Source: Candidatus Tectomicrobia bacterium
GTDB lineage: Bacteria > UBA8248
DNA: 64,000 nt
Assembly (NCBI GenBank): GCA_016192135.1
Contig: JACPUR010000040.1
Coordinates: 1-64,000, forward strand
Direction: 5' to 3'
The notes under the pieces were generated by a model. The model was not told the DNA's origin and searched no databases. It saw nothing but the letters and a program-made list of their open reading frames with translations. Below, piece by piece: positions 15,375 to 24,388 of the stretch; within the stretch, counting starts at the first letter, position 1, and the number at the start of each line of letters is the position of its first letter. The position numbers were made by a program, and so were the translations under genes.

Positions 15375-17944
15375 GCGCCCGCTCCCGCCCGGGCCGCGGC
15401 CCGGACCTTGACGGTGACGCCGCCCCGGGACCCGCCCGCCTCGATGCCGCCCCGGAGCGCGGCGAGGTAGCCCTCCGGCGCGAGCGCGAGCCCCACCGGG
15501 AGCGAGGCGTCCACCCGGACGGGCAGGCGGTAGGCCCGCCCGCCGAGATCGAGCTCGGCCTCCTCGCCCTCCCCCGCCCCGACCCGGTCGGCGTCCGGGG
15601 GCGAGAGGCGAAGCGCGGCGGGGGGCATGTCCTTGAGGTGATAGGCCGAGGCGGCGTAGCTCCCCGAGAGCCAGAGCGCCGGCGCCAGCATGAGCCGCAG
15701 CCCCTCGGCCGGGGCCGCCGCCGGGGGCAGCGCCGCGGGGCGGAACGCCCCCCCGCGCTCCCGGGCGAGGTGCACGCCCTCCTCCGGGAGGCGGGCGAAG
15801 GCGGCGGCGTACTCCGGCGCGAGCGCGCGCGCCTGGAGGCGGATGCGGTCCAGCGAGGCCGCCTTCATCGGGGCCTCCATCAGCCGGCTCAGCTCGGCGA
15901 AGGCACGCCAGGGCTCCCGCGCCTCGCCCAGGGGCTTGAGGGCCCGGCGCAGCCGCTGCACCCGCCGCTCGAGGTTGGTCACCGTCCCCTCCTCCTCGTA
16001 GAGGGTGGTGGCGGGGAGCACCACGTCGGCGTAGGCCACGCTCGCGTTCTCGTGGGAGGCGTGGAGGACGACGAACTCCGCCGCCTCGAGCGCCCGCCGC
16101 ACCCTCGCGCCGTCGGGATGCTCGGCCGCCGGATCGCACTGGAAGAGGTAGAGGGCCCGGACGCGGCCGTTGTTCAGCGCGTCCCACATCTGGCCCGAGG
16201 CTAGGCCCGGGGTTTCGCTCACGGAGCCGCCCCAGGAGGCCCGGCAGGCCTCGCGGGCGACGGCGTCCGAGAGGGGCCTGCCGCCCGGCAGGAGGCCGGG
16301 GTGGAGGCCCATGTCGAGCGCCCCCTGCAGGTTCGGGCCCTGGGTGGCGAAGAGGAGCCCCGCGTGGAGCAGGAGCGCGAGGTTGGCCGCCTCGGCGGCC
16401 GAGGCCTCGTCGTCCGCGCCGGGGCCGGCCAGCACCGCCGCCCCGCCCTCGGCCCGGAGCGCCTGGGCGGCCGCCCGGACCTCCGGGGGGTCGAGGTCGG
16501 CCTCGCGGCAGAGGGCGCCGAAATCGGCCGAGGCGAGGACCCGCGAGTAAGCCTCGGCGCCCTCGCCCCCGGGGGCCGCCGCCTCGGAGAGGGCCTTGGC
16601 CAGGGCGCGCAGGGCGCGGGCGGTCCCACCCGGCAGGGGGTTCAGGTGCCGGACCCCGGCGAGCCGCAGGTCGACCCGCCGGGGGTGGACGCTCACCACG
16701 GCGGCCCCGGCCCTGGCCGCCTTGCGGATCTGGAGCGCCAGGATGGGATGCTCCTCGAAAGGATCGCTCCCCACGAGGAGGATGGCCTTGGAGCGGCCCA
16801 GGTCCTCGATGCGCCCCAGCCCCCCGATGGCGCCGAAGGCGGCGAGCTGGGCCTCGGTCTGGGCCAGGTCGCGGGGGTGGACGCGGCAGTCCACGTTGTT
16901 GCTCCCGAGCGCGTCGCGGAAGAAGGCGCCGAACTGGAAGGCGGACTCGTTCGTGGCCCAGGCGCCGCCCAGCCCGGCCACGGCGGAGCCGCCCCCCTCG
17001 GAGCGGACGGCGTTCAGCCGCCGGGCGACGGCGCCCAGGGCCTCGGCCCAGGAGCACGGCTCGAGGCGCTCCCCGCGCCGGATCATCGGGCGCAGGATGC
17101 GCTCGGCGGCGTGTGCCCCGCTCCAGCCGTAGCGCCCCACGTCGCAGATCCACGAGTCGTTCACCTGGGGATTCTCCGCCCCCGTCACGCGCTTGAGCTC
17201 GGTCCCCATGCGCCAGACGCGCTGGCGGCAGCCGACGCTGCACAGCGTGCAGGGGCCGGCGACGTGGCTCATCTCCCAGACGCGGGCGGTGAAGCGGTAC
17301 TTGTTGTCGGTCAGGGCGCCCACGGGGCAGATGTCGATGACGTTGCCCGAGACGATGCTGGTCAGGGGCAGGTCCTCGAAGACGCCCACCTCGGTGCGGT
17401 CGCCCCGGTGGGCCCAGCCGAATTCGCCTCCGCCGTCGATCTCGTGGCTGAAGCGGATGCACCGGGTGCAGTGCACGCAGCGGTTCATCTCGGGCTTGAC
17501 GTAGGCGCTGATCTCCTTGCGCGGGTAGATGCGCCGCAGCTCGTGGGTGCGGCTGACGGGCTTGCCGTAGGCCATGGTCTGGTCCTGGAGGGGGCATTCC
17601 CCCCCCTGGTCGCAGACCGGGCAGTCGAGGGGATGGTTCTTGAGGAGGAACTCGAACACCCCCTCCTGGGCCTCCTTGACCCGGCGCGTCAGGGCGCTCA
17701 CCACCATCCCCGGCGCGGCCGGGGTGGCGCAGGAGGGCTGGAGCTTGGGGATGGGCTTGCCGTTCCCCGCGTCGAGCACCTCGACCAGGCAGGCGCGGCA
17801 CTGCCCCACCACCGAGAGGTAGCGGTGGTAGCAGAAGTGGGGGATGTGGATCCCGCGCCTGAGCGCCGCCTCCAGGATGGGCTCGCCCTTGCGGGCGCTG
17901 AGCGCCTGCCCGTCTAGGGTGAAGGTGATCTCCGGTTCCGCCAT
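15371..17944 (-). CDS. nuoG: NADH-quinone oxidoreductase subunit G (75-kDa Fe-S subunit)
   Basis: 857-residue Fe-S subunit of the NADH module. The ATG at 17944 (MAEPEITFTLDGQALSARKG) is immediately preceded by a possible GTG start. Ligands visible: [2Fe-2S] N1b Cys38, 49, 52, 72; N3-type His104 with Cys108, 111, 117 (HPLDCPVCDQGGEC); a third set Cys156, 159, 162 and 206; and an N7-type set Cys232, 235, 239, 267 (C-x2-C-x3-C-x27-C). The rest is a degenerate molybdopterin-oxidoreductase domain. N7 occurs in only some bacterial NuoG lineages. It lies between nuoF (22 bp) and nuoH (overlap). Confidence 0.96.
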   Translation of the reverse strand: MAEPEITFTLDGQALSARKGEPILEAALRRGIHIPHFCYHRYLSVVGQCRACLVEVLDAGNGKPIPKLQPSCATPAAPGMVVSALTRRVKEAQEGVFEFLLKNHPLDCPVCDQGGECPLQDQTMAYGKPVSRTHELRRIYPRKEISAYVKPEMNRCVHCTRCIRFSHEIDGGGEFGWAHRGDRTEVGVFEDLPLTSIVSGNVIDICPVGALTDNKYRFTARVWEMSHVAGPCTLCSVGCRQRVWRMGTELKRVTGAENPQVNDSWICDVGRYGWSGAHAAERILRPMIRRGERLEPCSWAEALGAVARRLNAVRSEGGGSAVAGLGGAWATNESAFQFGAFFRDALGSNNVDCRVHPRDLAQTEAQLAAFGAIGGLGRIEDLGRSKAILLVGSDPFEEHPILALQIRKAARAGAAVVSVHPRRVDLRLAGVRHLNPLPGGTARALRALAKALSEAAAPGGEGAEAYSRVLASADFGALCREADLDPPEVRAAAQALRAEGGAAVLAGPGADDEASAAEAANLALLLHAGLLFATQGPNLQGALDMGLHPGLLPGGRPLSDAVAREACRASWGGSVSETPGLASGQMWDALNNGRVRALYLFQCDPAAEHPDGARVRRALEAAEFVVLHASHENASVAYADVVLPATTLYEEEGTVTNLERRVQRLRRALKPLGEAREPWRAFAELSRLMEAPMKAASLDRIRLQARALAPEYAAAFARLPEEGVHLARERGGAFRPAALPPAAAPAEGLRLMLAPALWLSGSYAASAYHLKDMPPAALRLSPPDADRVGAGEGEEAELDLGGRAYRLPVRVDASLPVGLALAPEGYLAALRGGIEAGGSRGGVTVKVRAAARAGAGA

Positions 17945-17966
17945 CACTCCGCCTTTCGCTCCCGCC

Positions 17967-19265
17967 TCATCCCGGGTAGGGGCTGCCGAGCGGGCAGCGG
18001 CCCTCCGCGACGTGGGCCTCGAACTCGCCGTGGAACTTCTTGAGGAAGGCGCCGAACATCATGGCGCAGGCGTCCGAGAGGACGCAGATCGTGTTGCCCC
18101 GCATGTTGGGGTCGATGGAGGCCAGGGTGGCGAGGTCGTCCGCCCGGCCCCCGCCCGCCTCCATCCGGTTGAGGATCTCCGAGACCCAGCCCGTGCCCTC
18201 GCGGCACACCGAGCACTGCCCGCAGGACTCGTGCTCGAAGAAGCGCGCGAGCCGCCCGGCCGCCTGCACCATGCAGGCCGTCTCGTCCATCACGATGACG
18301 CCGCCGCTCCCGCCCATGCTCCCGGCGCGGGCCAGGGCGTCGAAGTCCATCTTCACCTTGCCCTCGATGACCTCCTGGGCCGTGAGCACGGGGGCGCTCG
18401 CGCCGCCCGGGATGACGGCCTTGAGGCCCTTGCCGTTCCGCATGCCCCCCGCGTGCCCGAAGATGATCTCCTCGCAGGTGAGGCCCAGGGGGAGCTCGTA
18501 GAGGCCCGGCTTCTTCACGTGGCCGGAGACGCAGTACATGCGGGTGCCCGTGTTCTTCTCGTCGATGCCGATCCCGGCGAACCACTCGGCCCCTTTGTTC
18601 ACGATGTGGGGGAGGTTCGAGAGGGTCTCGACGTTGTTGATGACGGTGGGCTTCCCGTAGAGCCCCACCACGGCCGGGAAGGGGGGCTTGAGCCTCGGGT
18701 GGCCCCGCTTGCCCTCGAGGGACTCGAGCAGGCCCGTCTCCTCCCCGCAGATGTAGGCTCCGGCCCCCCGGTGGGTGTAGATGTCGCAGCCGAAGCCGCT
18801 CCCCAGGATGTTCTCCCCGATGTAGCCCTTGGCGTAGGCCTCGCCCAGCGCCCGCTCGACCGAGCGCCAGGGGGCGTCGAACTCCCCCCGGATGTAGATG
18901 TAGGCCTTGGCGATGCCCACCGCGTAGCAGGCGATGAGGATGCCCTCGATGAGCTGGTGGGGATCGCGGATCATCAGCTCGCGGTCCTTGAAGGTGCCGG
19001 GCTCGCCCTCGTCCCCGTTCACCGCCAGGTACTTAGGGTTCAGGTTCTGGGGCACGAAGCTCCACTTGAGCCCGCAGGGGAAGCCCGCCCCGCCCCGGCC
19101 CCTGAGCCCCGACGCCTTGACCAGCTCGATGACGTCCTTGGGCTCCATCTTGCCCAGGATCTTGCGGACGGCCTGGTAGCCCCCCGTCGCCTCGTAGCCG
19201 GCGAGGGTGAGCGCCTCGGGGTCCCCGAAGCGCGAGGTCACGATCTTCTCGTAGCGGATCGCCAT
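17967..19265 (-). CDS. nuoF: NADH-quinone oxidoreductase subunit F (NADH/FMN subunit)
   Basis: 432-residue subunit that oxidises NADH and holds FMN and cluster N3. The ATG at 19265 begins MAIRYEKIVTSRFGDPEALT. The nucleotide/FMN site shows as GLRGRGGAGFPCGLKW (residues 53-68) and NGDEGEPGTFKDRE (83-96). The [4Fe-4S] ligands are Cys348, 351, 354 (ESCGQCSVCREGT) and Cys394 (NTICVLSDA). It follows nuoE by 25 bp. This is the only nuoF in the window, so only the complete operon encodes NADH oxidation. Confidence 0.97.
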   Translation of the reverse strand: MAIRYEKIVTSRFGDPEALTLAGYEATGGYQAVRKILGKMEPKDVIELVKASGLRGRGGAGFPCGLKWSFVPQNLNPKYLAVNGDEGEPGTFKDRELMIRDPHQLIEGILIACYAVGIAKAYIYIRGEFDAPWRSVERALGEAYAKGYIGENILGSGFGCDIYTHRGAGAYICGEETGLLESLEGKRGHPRLKPPFPAVVGLYGKPTVINNVETLSNLPHIVNKGAEWFAGIGIDEKNTGTRMYCVSGHVKKPGLYELPLGLTCEEIIFGHAGGMRNGKGLKAVIPGGASAPVLTAQEVIEGKVKMDFDALARAGSMGGSGGVIVMDETACMVQAAGRLARFFEHESCGQCSVCREGTGWVSEILNRMEAGGGRADDLATLASIDPNMRGNTICVLSDACAMMFGAFLKKFHGEFEAHVAEGRCPLGSPYPG

Positions 19266-19290
19266 TTTTCCGCTTTCCCCGCCCCCGGCC

Positions 19291-19890
19291 TCAGCCGGCG
19301 GCCTTCTCACGCGCGGCGCCGGCGCCCTCGCGCGGCGGCGCGGCCTCGTCCGCCCCGACGGGGGAGACCGGCTCGCCCTTCTCCAGCGCGGCCACGAGCT
19401 CGTCCACCAGGGCGGGGGTGACGTGCTCGAAGTAGTCCTCGTTGATCTGGAGGCAGGGCGCCCCGCCGCACGCCCCCAGGCACTCGACCCGCTCGACGGA
19501 GAACTTCCCGTCGGCCCGGGTGTGGCCCGCGCGGCAGCCCAGCCGCCGCTCCAGGTGGCGCAGGATGCCCGCCGCCCCCAGCAAGGCGCAGGAGAGGTTG
19601 TCGCACACCATGAAGTGGTGCTTCCCGACGGGCTTGGTCTTGAGCATGGTGTAGAAGCTCACCACGCCCCAGACGTCCATCGGGGAGAGCTCGAAGAGCG
19701 AGGCCACGTGCTGCATGACGGCGCTCGTGATGTGGCCCGCCTGCTTCTGCGCCAGGTGCAGCGCCGGGATGAGGGCCGAGCGCTTCTGCGGGTACTTGGC
19801 GAGGATGCGGTCGAGCTCGGCCCGGTTCTCGGGCGTGAACTCGAACCGCTCCTCCCTCGGGGAGTGCGGGAACCGCGCGCCTAGCGCCAT
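19291..19890 (-). CDS. nuoE: NADH-quinone oxidoreductase subunit E (24-kDa [2Fe-2S])
   Basis: 199-residue thioredoxin-fold subunit that binds [2Fe-2S] cluster N1a in the NADH module. The ligands are Cys96 and Cys101 (VCDNLSC) and Cys137 and Cys141 (CLGACGGAPC). The N-terminal helical part ILAKYPQKRSALIPALHLAQ is typical. The C-terminus extends about 25 residues beyond the usual end in a low-complexity Ala/Glu/Gly stretch. It lies 19 bp after nuoD and 25 bp before nuoF. Confidence 0.96.
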   Translation of the reverse strand: MALGARFPHSPREERFEFTPENRAELDRILAKYPQKRSALIPALHLAQKQAGHITSAVMQHVASLFELSPMDVWGVVSFYTMLKTKPVGKHHFMVCDNLSCALLGAAGILRHLERRLGCRAGHTRADGKFSVERVECLGACGGAPCLQINEDYFEHVTPALVDELVAALEKGEPVSPVGADEAAPPREGAGAAREKAAG

Positions 19891-19909
19891 CTCGTTCCTT
19901 TCCTGATCC

Positions 19910-21130
19910 TCACCGGTCGATCTCGCCCAGGACGATGTCGAGGCTTCCGATGGCGGCCACGACGTCCCCCACGAGCGACCCCCGGACGATCTCCGGGAGC
20001 GCGAACAGGTTCGAGAAGCTCGGGGCCCGCACCTTCACCTTGTAGGGCTTGGGGCTCCCGTCGCTGATGATGTAGTAGCCCAGCTCCCCCCGTGGCGACT
20101 CGATGACCTGGTACACCTCGCCCGCCGGGACGTGATAGCCCTCGGTGAATATCTTGAAGTGGTGGATGAGCGCTTCCATGTCGTAGGCGAGCTGCTCCTT
20201 GGGGGGGGGCACCACCTTGCGGTCGTCCGACATGAGCGGCCCCTCGGGCATCCCGTCGAGGGCCTGCATGCAGATGCGGTGGGACTGGCGCATCTCGGCG
20301 ATGCGCACCCGGTAGCGGTCCAGCACGTCGCCGTTGCGCCCGAGCGGCACCTCGAAGTCGAACTCCTCGTAGCCGCAGTAGGGCTCGCGCTTGCGGATGT
20401 CGTAGTCCACCCCGCTGGCCCGGAGGCAGGGCCCGGTGATGCCCCAGGCGACCGCCGCCTCGCCCGAGATGGGGCAGACGCCCTCGGTCCGCCGGCGGTA
20501 GATGGGGTTGTCGGTCAGCAGTTCCTCGTACTCGTCCACCCGATCGGGGAAGGTGGAGAGGAAGCGCCGGCAGTCGTCGAAGAACTCGGGGTAGGGCTTG
20601 CGCGCCACCCCGCCGACGCGGAAGTAGCTGGTCATCATCCTGACCCCCGAGACCTTCTCGAAGATCTTGAGGATGACCTCGCGCTCCCGGAAGCAGTAGA
20701 GGAAGACCGTCATGGCGCCCAGGTCCAGGCCGTGGGTGCCCAGCCAGACCAGGTGGCTCTGGATGCGGGTCAGCTCGGTGAGCAGCACCCGGAGCCAGCG
20801 GCACCGCCGGGGGACCTCCATGCCGAGGAGCCTCTCCACCGCGAGGACGTAGCCCAGGTTGTTCGACAGGGGCGCCAGGTAGTCCATGCGGTCTGTCATC
20901 GGGAGGGCCTTGTTGTAGGTCTTGACCTCCATGTTCTTCTCGATGCCGGTGTGGAGGTAGCCGATGACGGGCTTGCAGGAGATGGCGGTTTCCCCCTCCA
21001 TCTCGAGCACGAGGCGCAGCACGCCGTGGGTGCTCGGGTGTTGGGGCCCCATGTTGAGGGTGAGGGACTCGGTGCGGATCGGGCCCAGGAGATCCGAGTC
21101 GAGCGGCGATCTTCGGGTTTCCTGCGCCAT
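19910..21130 (-). CDS. nuoD: NADH-quinone oxidoreductase subunit D, complete operon
   Basis: 406-residue 49-kDa-type quinone-site subunit of complex I. The ATG at 21130 (MAQETRRSPLDSDLLGPIRT) is used; upstream codons in the open frame overlap nuoC. The quinone-site pair is His35 (GPQHPSTHGV) and Tyr84 (MTDRMDY), again 49 residues apart. The signature YLHTGIEKNMEVKTY places it in a different NuoD subtype from the copy at 4984-6126. The C-terminus SLDIVLGEIDR is canonical. It lies 35 bp after nuoC. Confidence 0.96.
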   Translation of the reverse strand: MAQETRRSPLDSDLLGPIRTESLTLNMGPQHPSTHGVLRLVLEMEGETAISCKPVIGYLHTGIEKNMEVKTYNKALPMTDRMDYLAPLSNNLGYVLAVERLLGMEVPRRCRWLRVLLTELTRIQSHLVWLGTHGLDLGAMTVFLYCFREREVILKIFEKVSGVRMMTSYFRVGGVARKPYPEFFDDCRRFLSTFPDRVDEYEELLTDNPIYRRRTEGVCPISGEAAVAWGITGPCLRASGVDYDIRKREPYCGYEEFDFEVPLGRNGDVLDRYRVRIAEMRQSHRICMQALDGMPEGPLMSDDRKVVPPPKEQLAYDMEALIHHFKIFTEGYHVPAGEVYQVIESPRGELGYYIISDGSPKPYKVKVRAPSFSNLFALPEIVRGSLVGDVVAAIGSLDIVLGEIDR

Positions 21131-21165
21131 GACGGCTCCCGCGCCGGGCCCTGAAGGGGCGGCGC

Positions 21166-21723
21166 TTACTCCTTGGCCTCGGGCTTCCCCTTCGGCGTCT
21201 CGCGGAAGGTGAACTCCACCGGCTCGGCCGAGACGTCGAAATCCTTGCGGTGCGGATGCCCCTCCATCCCCTCGGGCGTCAGGATGCGCTGGAGGTCCGG
21301 GTGGCCGTCGAAGACGATCCCCACCAGGTCGTAGGCCTCCGCCTCGTGGCTGGCCGCGCCGGGCCACACGGAGGCCACGCTCGGCAGGCGGGGCTCGAGA
21401 TCGTCCTCGCAGGGCACGTCGAGCCGGAGGCGCTTGGCCCGGGCCATGTCCAGGAGGGCGTAGCTCGCCTTGAAGCGGTGCTCCGCCGGCAGCTCCAGCC
21501 GGTCCACCCCGGCCACGTAGCTCAGCAGCTTGAAGCCCCGCTCGTCCCGCGGGAAGCGCGCCGCCTCCGGCAGGGCCGAGGAGGCGAGCTCGACCGCGAT
21601 CTGCCCGCGGTGCTCCCGGGCGGCGAGGACCGCTCCGCCGAAGCGGGCGCGCAGGGCCTGCACGTCCGGGTCCGCATCCTCAGGACGGGCGGCCTGGGCG
21701 GATTCCTGGGTTTCCTCGATCAC
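21166..21723 (-). CDS. nuoC: NADH-quinone oxidoreductase subunit C, complete operon
   Basis: 185-residue 30-kDa-type subunit of the complex I peripheral arm. The start is GTG (MIEETQESAQAARPEDADPD). The family block is SVWPGAASHEAEAYDLVGIV followed by FDGHPDLQRILTPEGMEGHP and HRKDF. It is separate from nuoD (35 bp gap), not fused as in some Proteobacteria. The 83-bp gap from nuoB contains no further gene. Confidence 0.94.
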   Translation of the reverse strand: MIEETQESAQAARPEDADPDVQALRARFGGAVLAAREHRGQIAVELASSALPEAARFPRDERGFKLLSYVAGVDRLELPAEHRFKASYALLDMARAKRLRLDVPCEDDLEPRLPSVASVWPGAASHEAEAYDLVGIVFDGHPDLQRILTPEGMEGHPHRKDFDVSAEPVEFTFRETPKGKPEAKE

Positions 21724-21806
21724 TCGGTGTTCCCTTTTTTCGGGTCACCCCTCTCCCGGCCGGGCCGCGGCCCCGGGGGAGCCGCGGAAAGAGAGGGTGT
21801 TCCGTC

Positions 21807-22304
21807 TCAGGCCTGGGAGGCGGGCGCGCGATCCCGGTACAGGCCCTCGGCCTCGATCTTCTTCTGGAGCTTCAGGATCCCGTCGATCAGCGTCTCGGGC
21901 CGGGGGGGGCAGCCCGGCACGTAGATGTCCACCGGGACCACCTCGTCCACCCCCTGCACCAGGGCGTAGTTGTTGAAGACGCCCCCGGTCGAAGCGCAGG
22001 CGCCCATCGAGATGACCCACTTGGGCTCCGGCATCTGGTCGTAGATCTGGCGAAGGACCGGGGCCATCTTCCGCGACACCCGCCCGGCCACGATCATCAG
22101 GTCCGCCTGGCGCGGCGAGGCGCGGAAGACCTCGGCCCCGAAGCGGGAGATGTCGTACTTGGCGGCCGAGGTGGACATCATCTCGATGGCGCAGCAGGCC
22201 AGCCCAAAGAGGGCGGGCCAGATGCTGTTCTTCCGGGCCCACTTGATCACGTCGGCGGCCTTGCCCAGGACCACCTGCCCCTCGAGTTTCTCCTCTAATC
22301 CCAT
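21807..22304 (-). CDS. nuoB: NADH-quinone oxidoreductase subunit B, complete operon
   Basis: 165-residue PSST-type subunit with the N2 cluster. It starts [20 protein letters not shown] and overlaps nuoA by 10 bp. The ligands are Cys37-Cys38 ([11 protein letters not shown]), Cys103 (MGACASTGG) and Cys132 ([11 protein letters not shown]). It resembles the second NuoB closely in the core ([11 protein letters not shown] against [11 protein letters not shown]) but has different termini. Confidence 0.96.
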   Translation of the reverse strand: MGLEEKLEGQVVLGKAADVIKWARKNSIWPALFGLACCAIEMMSTSAAKYDISRFGAEVFRASPRQADLMIVAGRVSRKMAPVLRQIYDQMPEPKWVISMGACASTGGVFNNYALVQGVDEVVPVDIYVPGCPPRPETLIDGILKLQKKIEAEGLYRDRAPASQA

Positions 22305-22651
22305 TCCAGGGCTCCCCGTTTCCATTCGTAGACGAGGCTGGCCACCAGGAGGCCCATGAAAGGCAGCATGACGGCGAACCCGTAGAGCCCGAGGTCCCGG
22401 AACGCGACCGCCCACGGATAGAGGAAGACCGTCTCCACATCGAAGACGATGAAGAGAATGGCCACCAGGAAGAACTTGACGGAAAAGCGCCCCCGCGCGC
22501 TCGTCTGGGGGACGATCCCGCACTCGTAGGCCGCCGCTTTTTTCGCCGTCGGGCGCCGCTTCCCGAAGAGGAAGGTTATGGCCAGGGTCACCAGGCCGAA
22601 GCCCCCCGCCAGGACGAGAAGGGCGAGGATGGGCACGTATTCGCGGGGCAA
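22295..22651 (-). CDS. nuoA: NADH-quinone oxidoreductase subunit A, complete operon
   Basis: About 118-residue, three-helix complex I subunit and first gene of the complete operon. The TTG at 22651 ([17 protein letters not shown]) is preferred because GGAGG lies six bases upstream; a TTG five codons earlier (22666) is the alternative. The signature [20 protein letters not shown] and the helix [16 protein letters not shown] are diagnostic. The promoter lies about 75 bp upstream. Confidence 0.94.
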   Translation of the reverse strand: MPREYVPILALLVLAGGFGLVTLAITFLFGKRRPTAKKAAAYECGIVPQTSARGRFSVKFFLVAILFIVFDVETVFLYPWAVAFRDLGLYGFAVMLPFMGLLVASLVYEWKRGALEWD

Positions 22652-22726
22652 GATCAGCCTCCACAAGGACCAGGGGGCGCGCGCCCGCCGGTCAAGATAA
22701 GCGGGGGCCGCCCGCAGTCTTGAATC

Positions 22727-22756
22727 ATATTAGGGTGGGGGTGCGGCGGGTGTCAA
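22727..22756 (-). promoter_or_regulatory. Sigma70-type promoter of the complete nuo operon
   Basis: On the minus strand a perfect TTGACA (22756-22751) is followed after 18 bp by TAATAT (22732-22727), in the gap between the HEAT/TPR gene and nuoA. It points into nuoA. Both boxes are near consensus and stand out in this GC-rich sequence. Confidence 0.75.
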
Positions 22757-22803
22757 GGAATCCCCGGTCCGGAATACCGGTTTCTTTCACTTCCCGGGCC
22801 GGG

Positions 22804-23454
22804 TCAGAGCTTCTTCCGGGACTCCGCGAGCGCCCGCTCGATGGCCTCGATGTAGCGGGCGGCGGCCTCGGAGTGCGGGAGCACCACCAGGGTCTTCCGG
22901 AAGGCCGAGATGGCCCCCTCCCAGTCCCTGAGGCCGACGTAGTTGAGGCCCAGGCCGAAGAGGGCGCCGAAGTGGTGGGGGTTCAAGGCCAGGGTCTTCT
23001 CGCAATCCGCCACGGACTCCCGGTAGCGCTTGGCCATGTAGAGGGCGGTCGCCCGCTTGTTCCACCCCTCGGCGAAGTTGGGCTTGAGTTCAATCATTTC
23101 CGAAAAGGTCTCGACCGCCTTCTCCGGGAGGCCCTGCTCCATCCACACCACCCCGCGCCGCATCAGGGCGTCCACCTCGGGGTCGCCCGAGCGCATCCAG
23201 ATGGCCCAGAGCGCGTCGTGGGCGGCGTCGCGGACCCCGGCGTCCTCGTCCTTGAGGAGGGCGGCCAGCGGGGCCGAATGGCGCATCCTCCCCGTCTCCC
23301 CCAGCTTCTGGACGGCCTCGATGCGCTCCCCGGCCGCCCGGCTCCTGAGGCGGGGGAGGAGGTCATCCGCTGGGGCGGCCCCCGCCCCCGGGGCGGAGCC
23401 CGGCAGGGCCAGCGCGGCCGCCAGCAGAAAAGCCCGGATTCCCCGCGGCGCCAT
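22804..23454 (-). CDS. Secreted HEAT/TPR-repeat protein
   Basis: 216-residue protein with a signal peptide (AFLLAAALALPGSAPGAGA, cleavage probably near residue 27). A HEAT-like pair follows at about 30-90, with LLKDEDAGVRDAAHDALWAI typical of HEAT. Three TPR units occupy about 95-205, including AVETFSEMIELKPNFAEGWN, SVADCEKTLALNPHHFGALF and AISAFRKTLVVLPHSEAAAR. Such proteins act as periplasmic scaffolds; no enzyme motif is seen. It lies upstream of nuoA with the nuo promoter in between, so it need not be linked to complex I. The specific role is unknown. Confidence 0.85.
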   Translation of the reverse strand: MAPRGIRAFLLAAALALPGSAPGAGAAPADDLLPRLRSRAAGERIEAVQKLGETGRMRHSAPLAALLKDEDAGVRDAAHDALWAIWMRSGDPEVDALMRRGVVWMEQGLPEKAVETFSEMIELKPNFAEGWNKRATALYMAKRYRESVADCEKTLALNPHHFGALFGLGLNYVGLRDWEGAISAFRKTLVVLPHSEAAARYIEAIERALAESRKKL

Positions 23455-23518
23455 GGGTTTTCCCTCCCTTCCCTTTTCCTCTTTACCTTGGGAACACCCA
23501 GCCCCGGCCGGATGTTCC

Positions 23519-24388
23519 CTACCCCCCCAGGATGACCAGCACGAGCCCCGCCAGCACGATGCCCCCGCCCAGGAGGGCCTCCCCCAGCCGCTCCCGCTCC
23601 CGGAAGAAGAGGTACCCCATGGCGATGGCGAAGAGGATCTCGGTCTGCTTCACCGACTCCACATAGGAGGTCAGGGTCAGCCGGTAGGCCTCCGCTAGGG
23701 CGTAGCTGTTCACGAAGGCGAAGAAACCCATCCCCGCGAAGCCCTTCCAGTGGGCTGGGACCTGGCGGAAGTGCCGGGCGGACTGCCGCAGGGCGATCGG
23801 GAGCATGAGCAGGGAGGCCGCCGCGTAGGTCCCCAGGGTGCCGAAGGCGGCGCTCGAGGAGACGGCCGCCCATTTGAAGCAGATGACCGAAGGGGCGTAC
23901 AGGAAAGAAGAGATGAGGCCGTAGCGCAGCCCCTTGTCCGAGAGGACGAGCCGCACCGGCTCCCACGGCGAGACGCGCGCGCGCGAGGCGTTCAGGAAGT
24001 ACACCCCCGCGAAGGCCACCAGGACGCCCGCCAGCCCCCAGGCCGAGGGGGCCTCCCCCAGGGTGAAGTAGGAGAGCAGCACGAGCCAGATGATCGAGAG
24101 CTTCCAGATCGAGGTGACGACCCCGATCTTCCCATAGAGCAGGGCTTTGGAGAGGGTGAGGGTGGCGGCCGTCTGGGCGAAGGCGAAGAGGGCGCATGCC
24201 GCCCAGAAGGAGGGCCGGATCTCGGGCACCCCCGTCGCCGCGACCGCCACGGCGGCGAAGGGGAGTAGGAAGACGAAGCGGCCCAGGACGTTGATGTATT
24301 CGTCCAGCTTGTGGCCCAGCGACTTCATCGCCGCGTTGCGCGAGGTCTGGGCCAGGGCCGAGACGAGGGAGAGCGTCACCCAATCCAA
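23519..24388 (-). CDS. EamA/DMT-family permease
   Basis: 289-residue inner-membrane protein of the drug/metabolite transporter superfamily. About ten hydrophobic helices form two repeats; each repeat has EamA-type features such as GVVTSIWKLSIIWLVLLSYF and ESVKQTEILFAIAMGYLFFR, followed by a glutamate-containing turn (RERERLGEALLGGGIVL). The substrate cannot be told from sequence. It is the first of two minus-strand genes, 64 bp upstream of the HEAT/TPR gene, and faces the ABC operon across a 340-bp gap. Confidence 0.87.
   Translation of the reverse strand: MDWVTLSLVSALAQTSRNAAMKSLGHKLDEYINVLGRFVFLLPFAAVAVAATGVPEIRPSFWAACALFAFAQTAATLTLSKALLYGKIGVVTSIWKLSIIWLVLLSYFTLGEAPSAWGLAGVLVAFAGVYFLNASRARVSPWEPVRLVLSDKGLRYGLISSFLYAPSVICFKWAAVSSSAAFGTLGTYAAASLLMLPIALRQSARHFRQVPAHWKGFAGMGFFAFVNSYALAEAYRLTLTSYVESVKQTEILFAIAMGYLFFRERERLGEALLGGGIVLAGLVLVILGG

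Noticed and set aside
14388-17801. 1137-codon minus-strand frame that seems to fuse a large unknown domain to NuoH
   Set aside because: Only the part from 15374 is NuoH; the rest overlaps nuoG, which has all expected Fe-S motifs in another frame.
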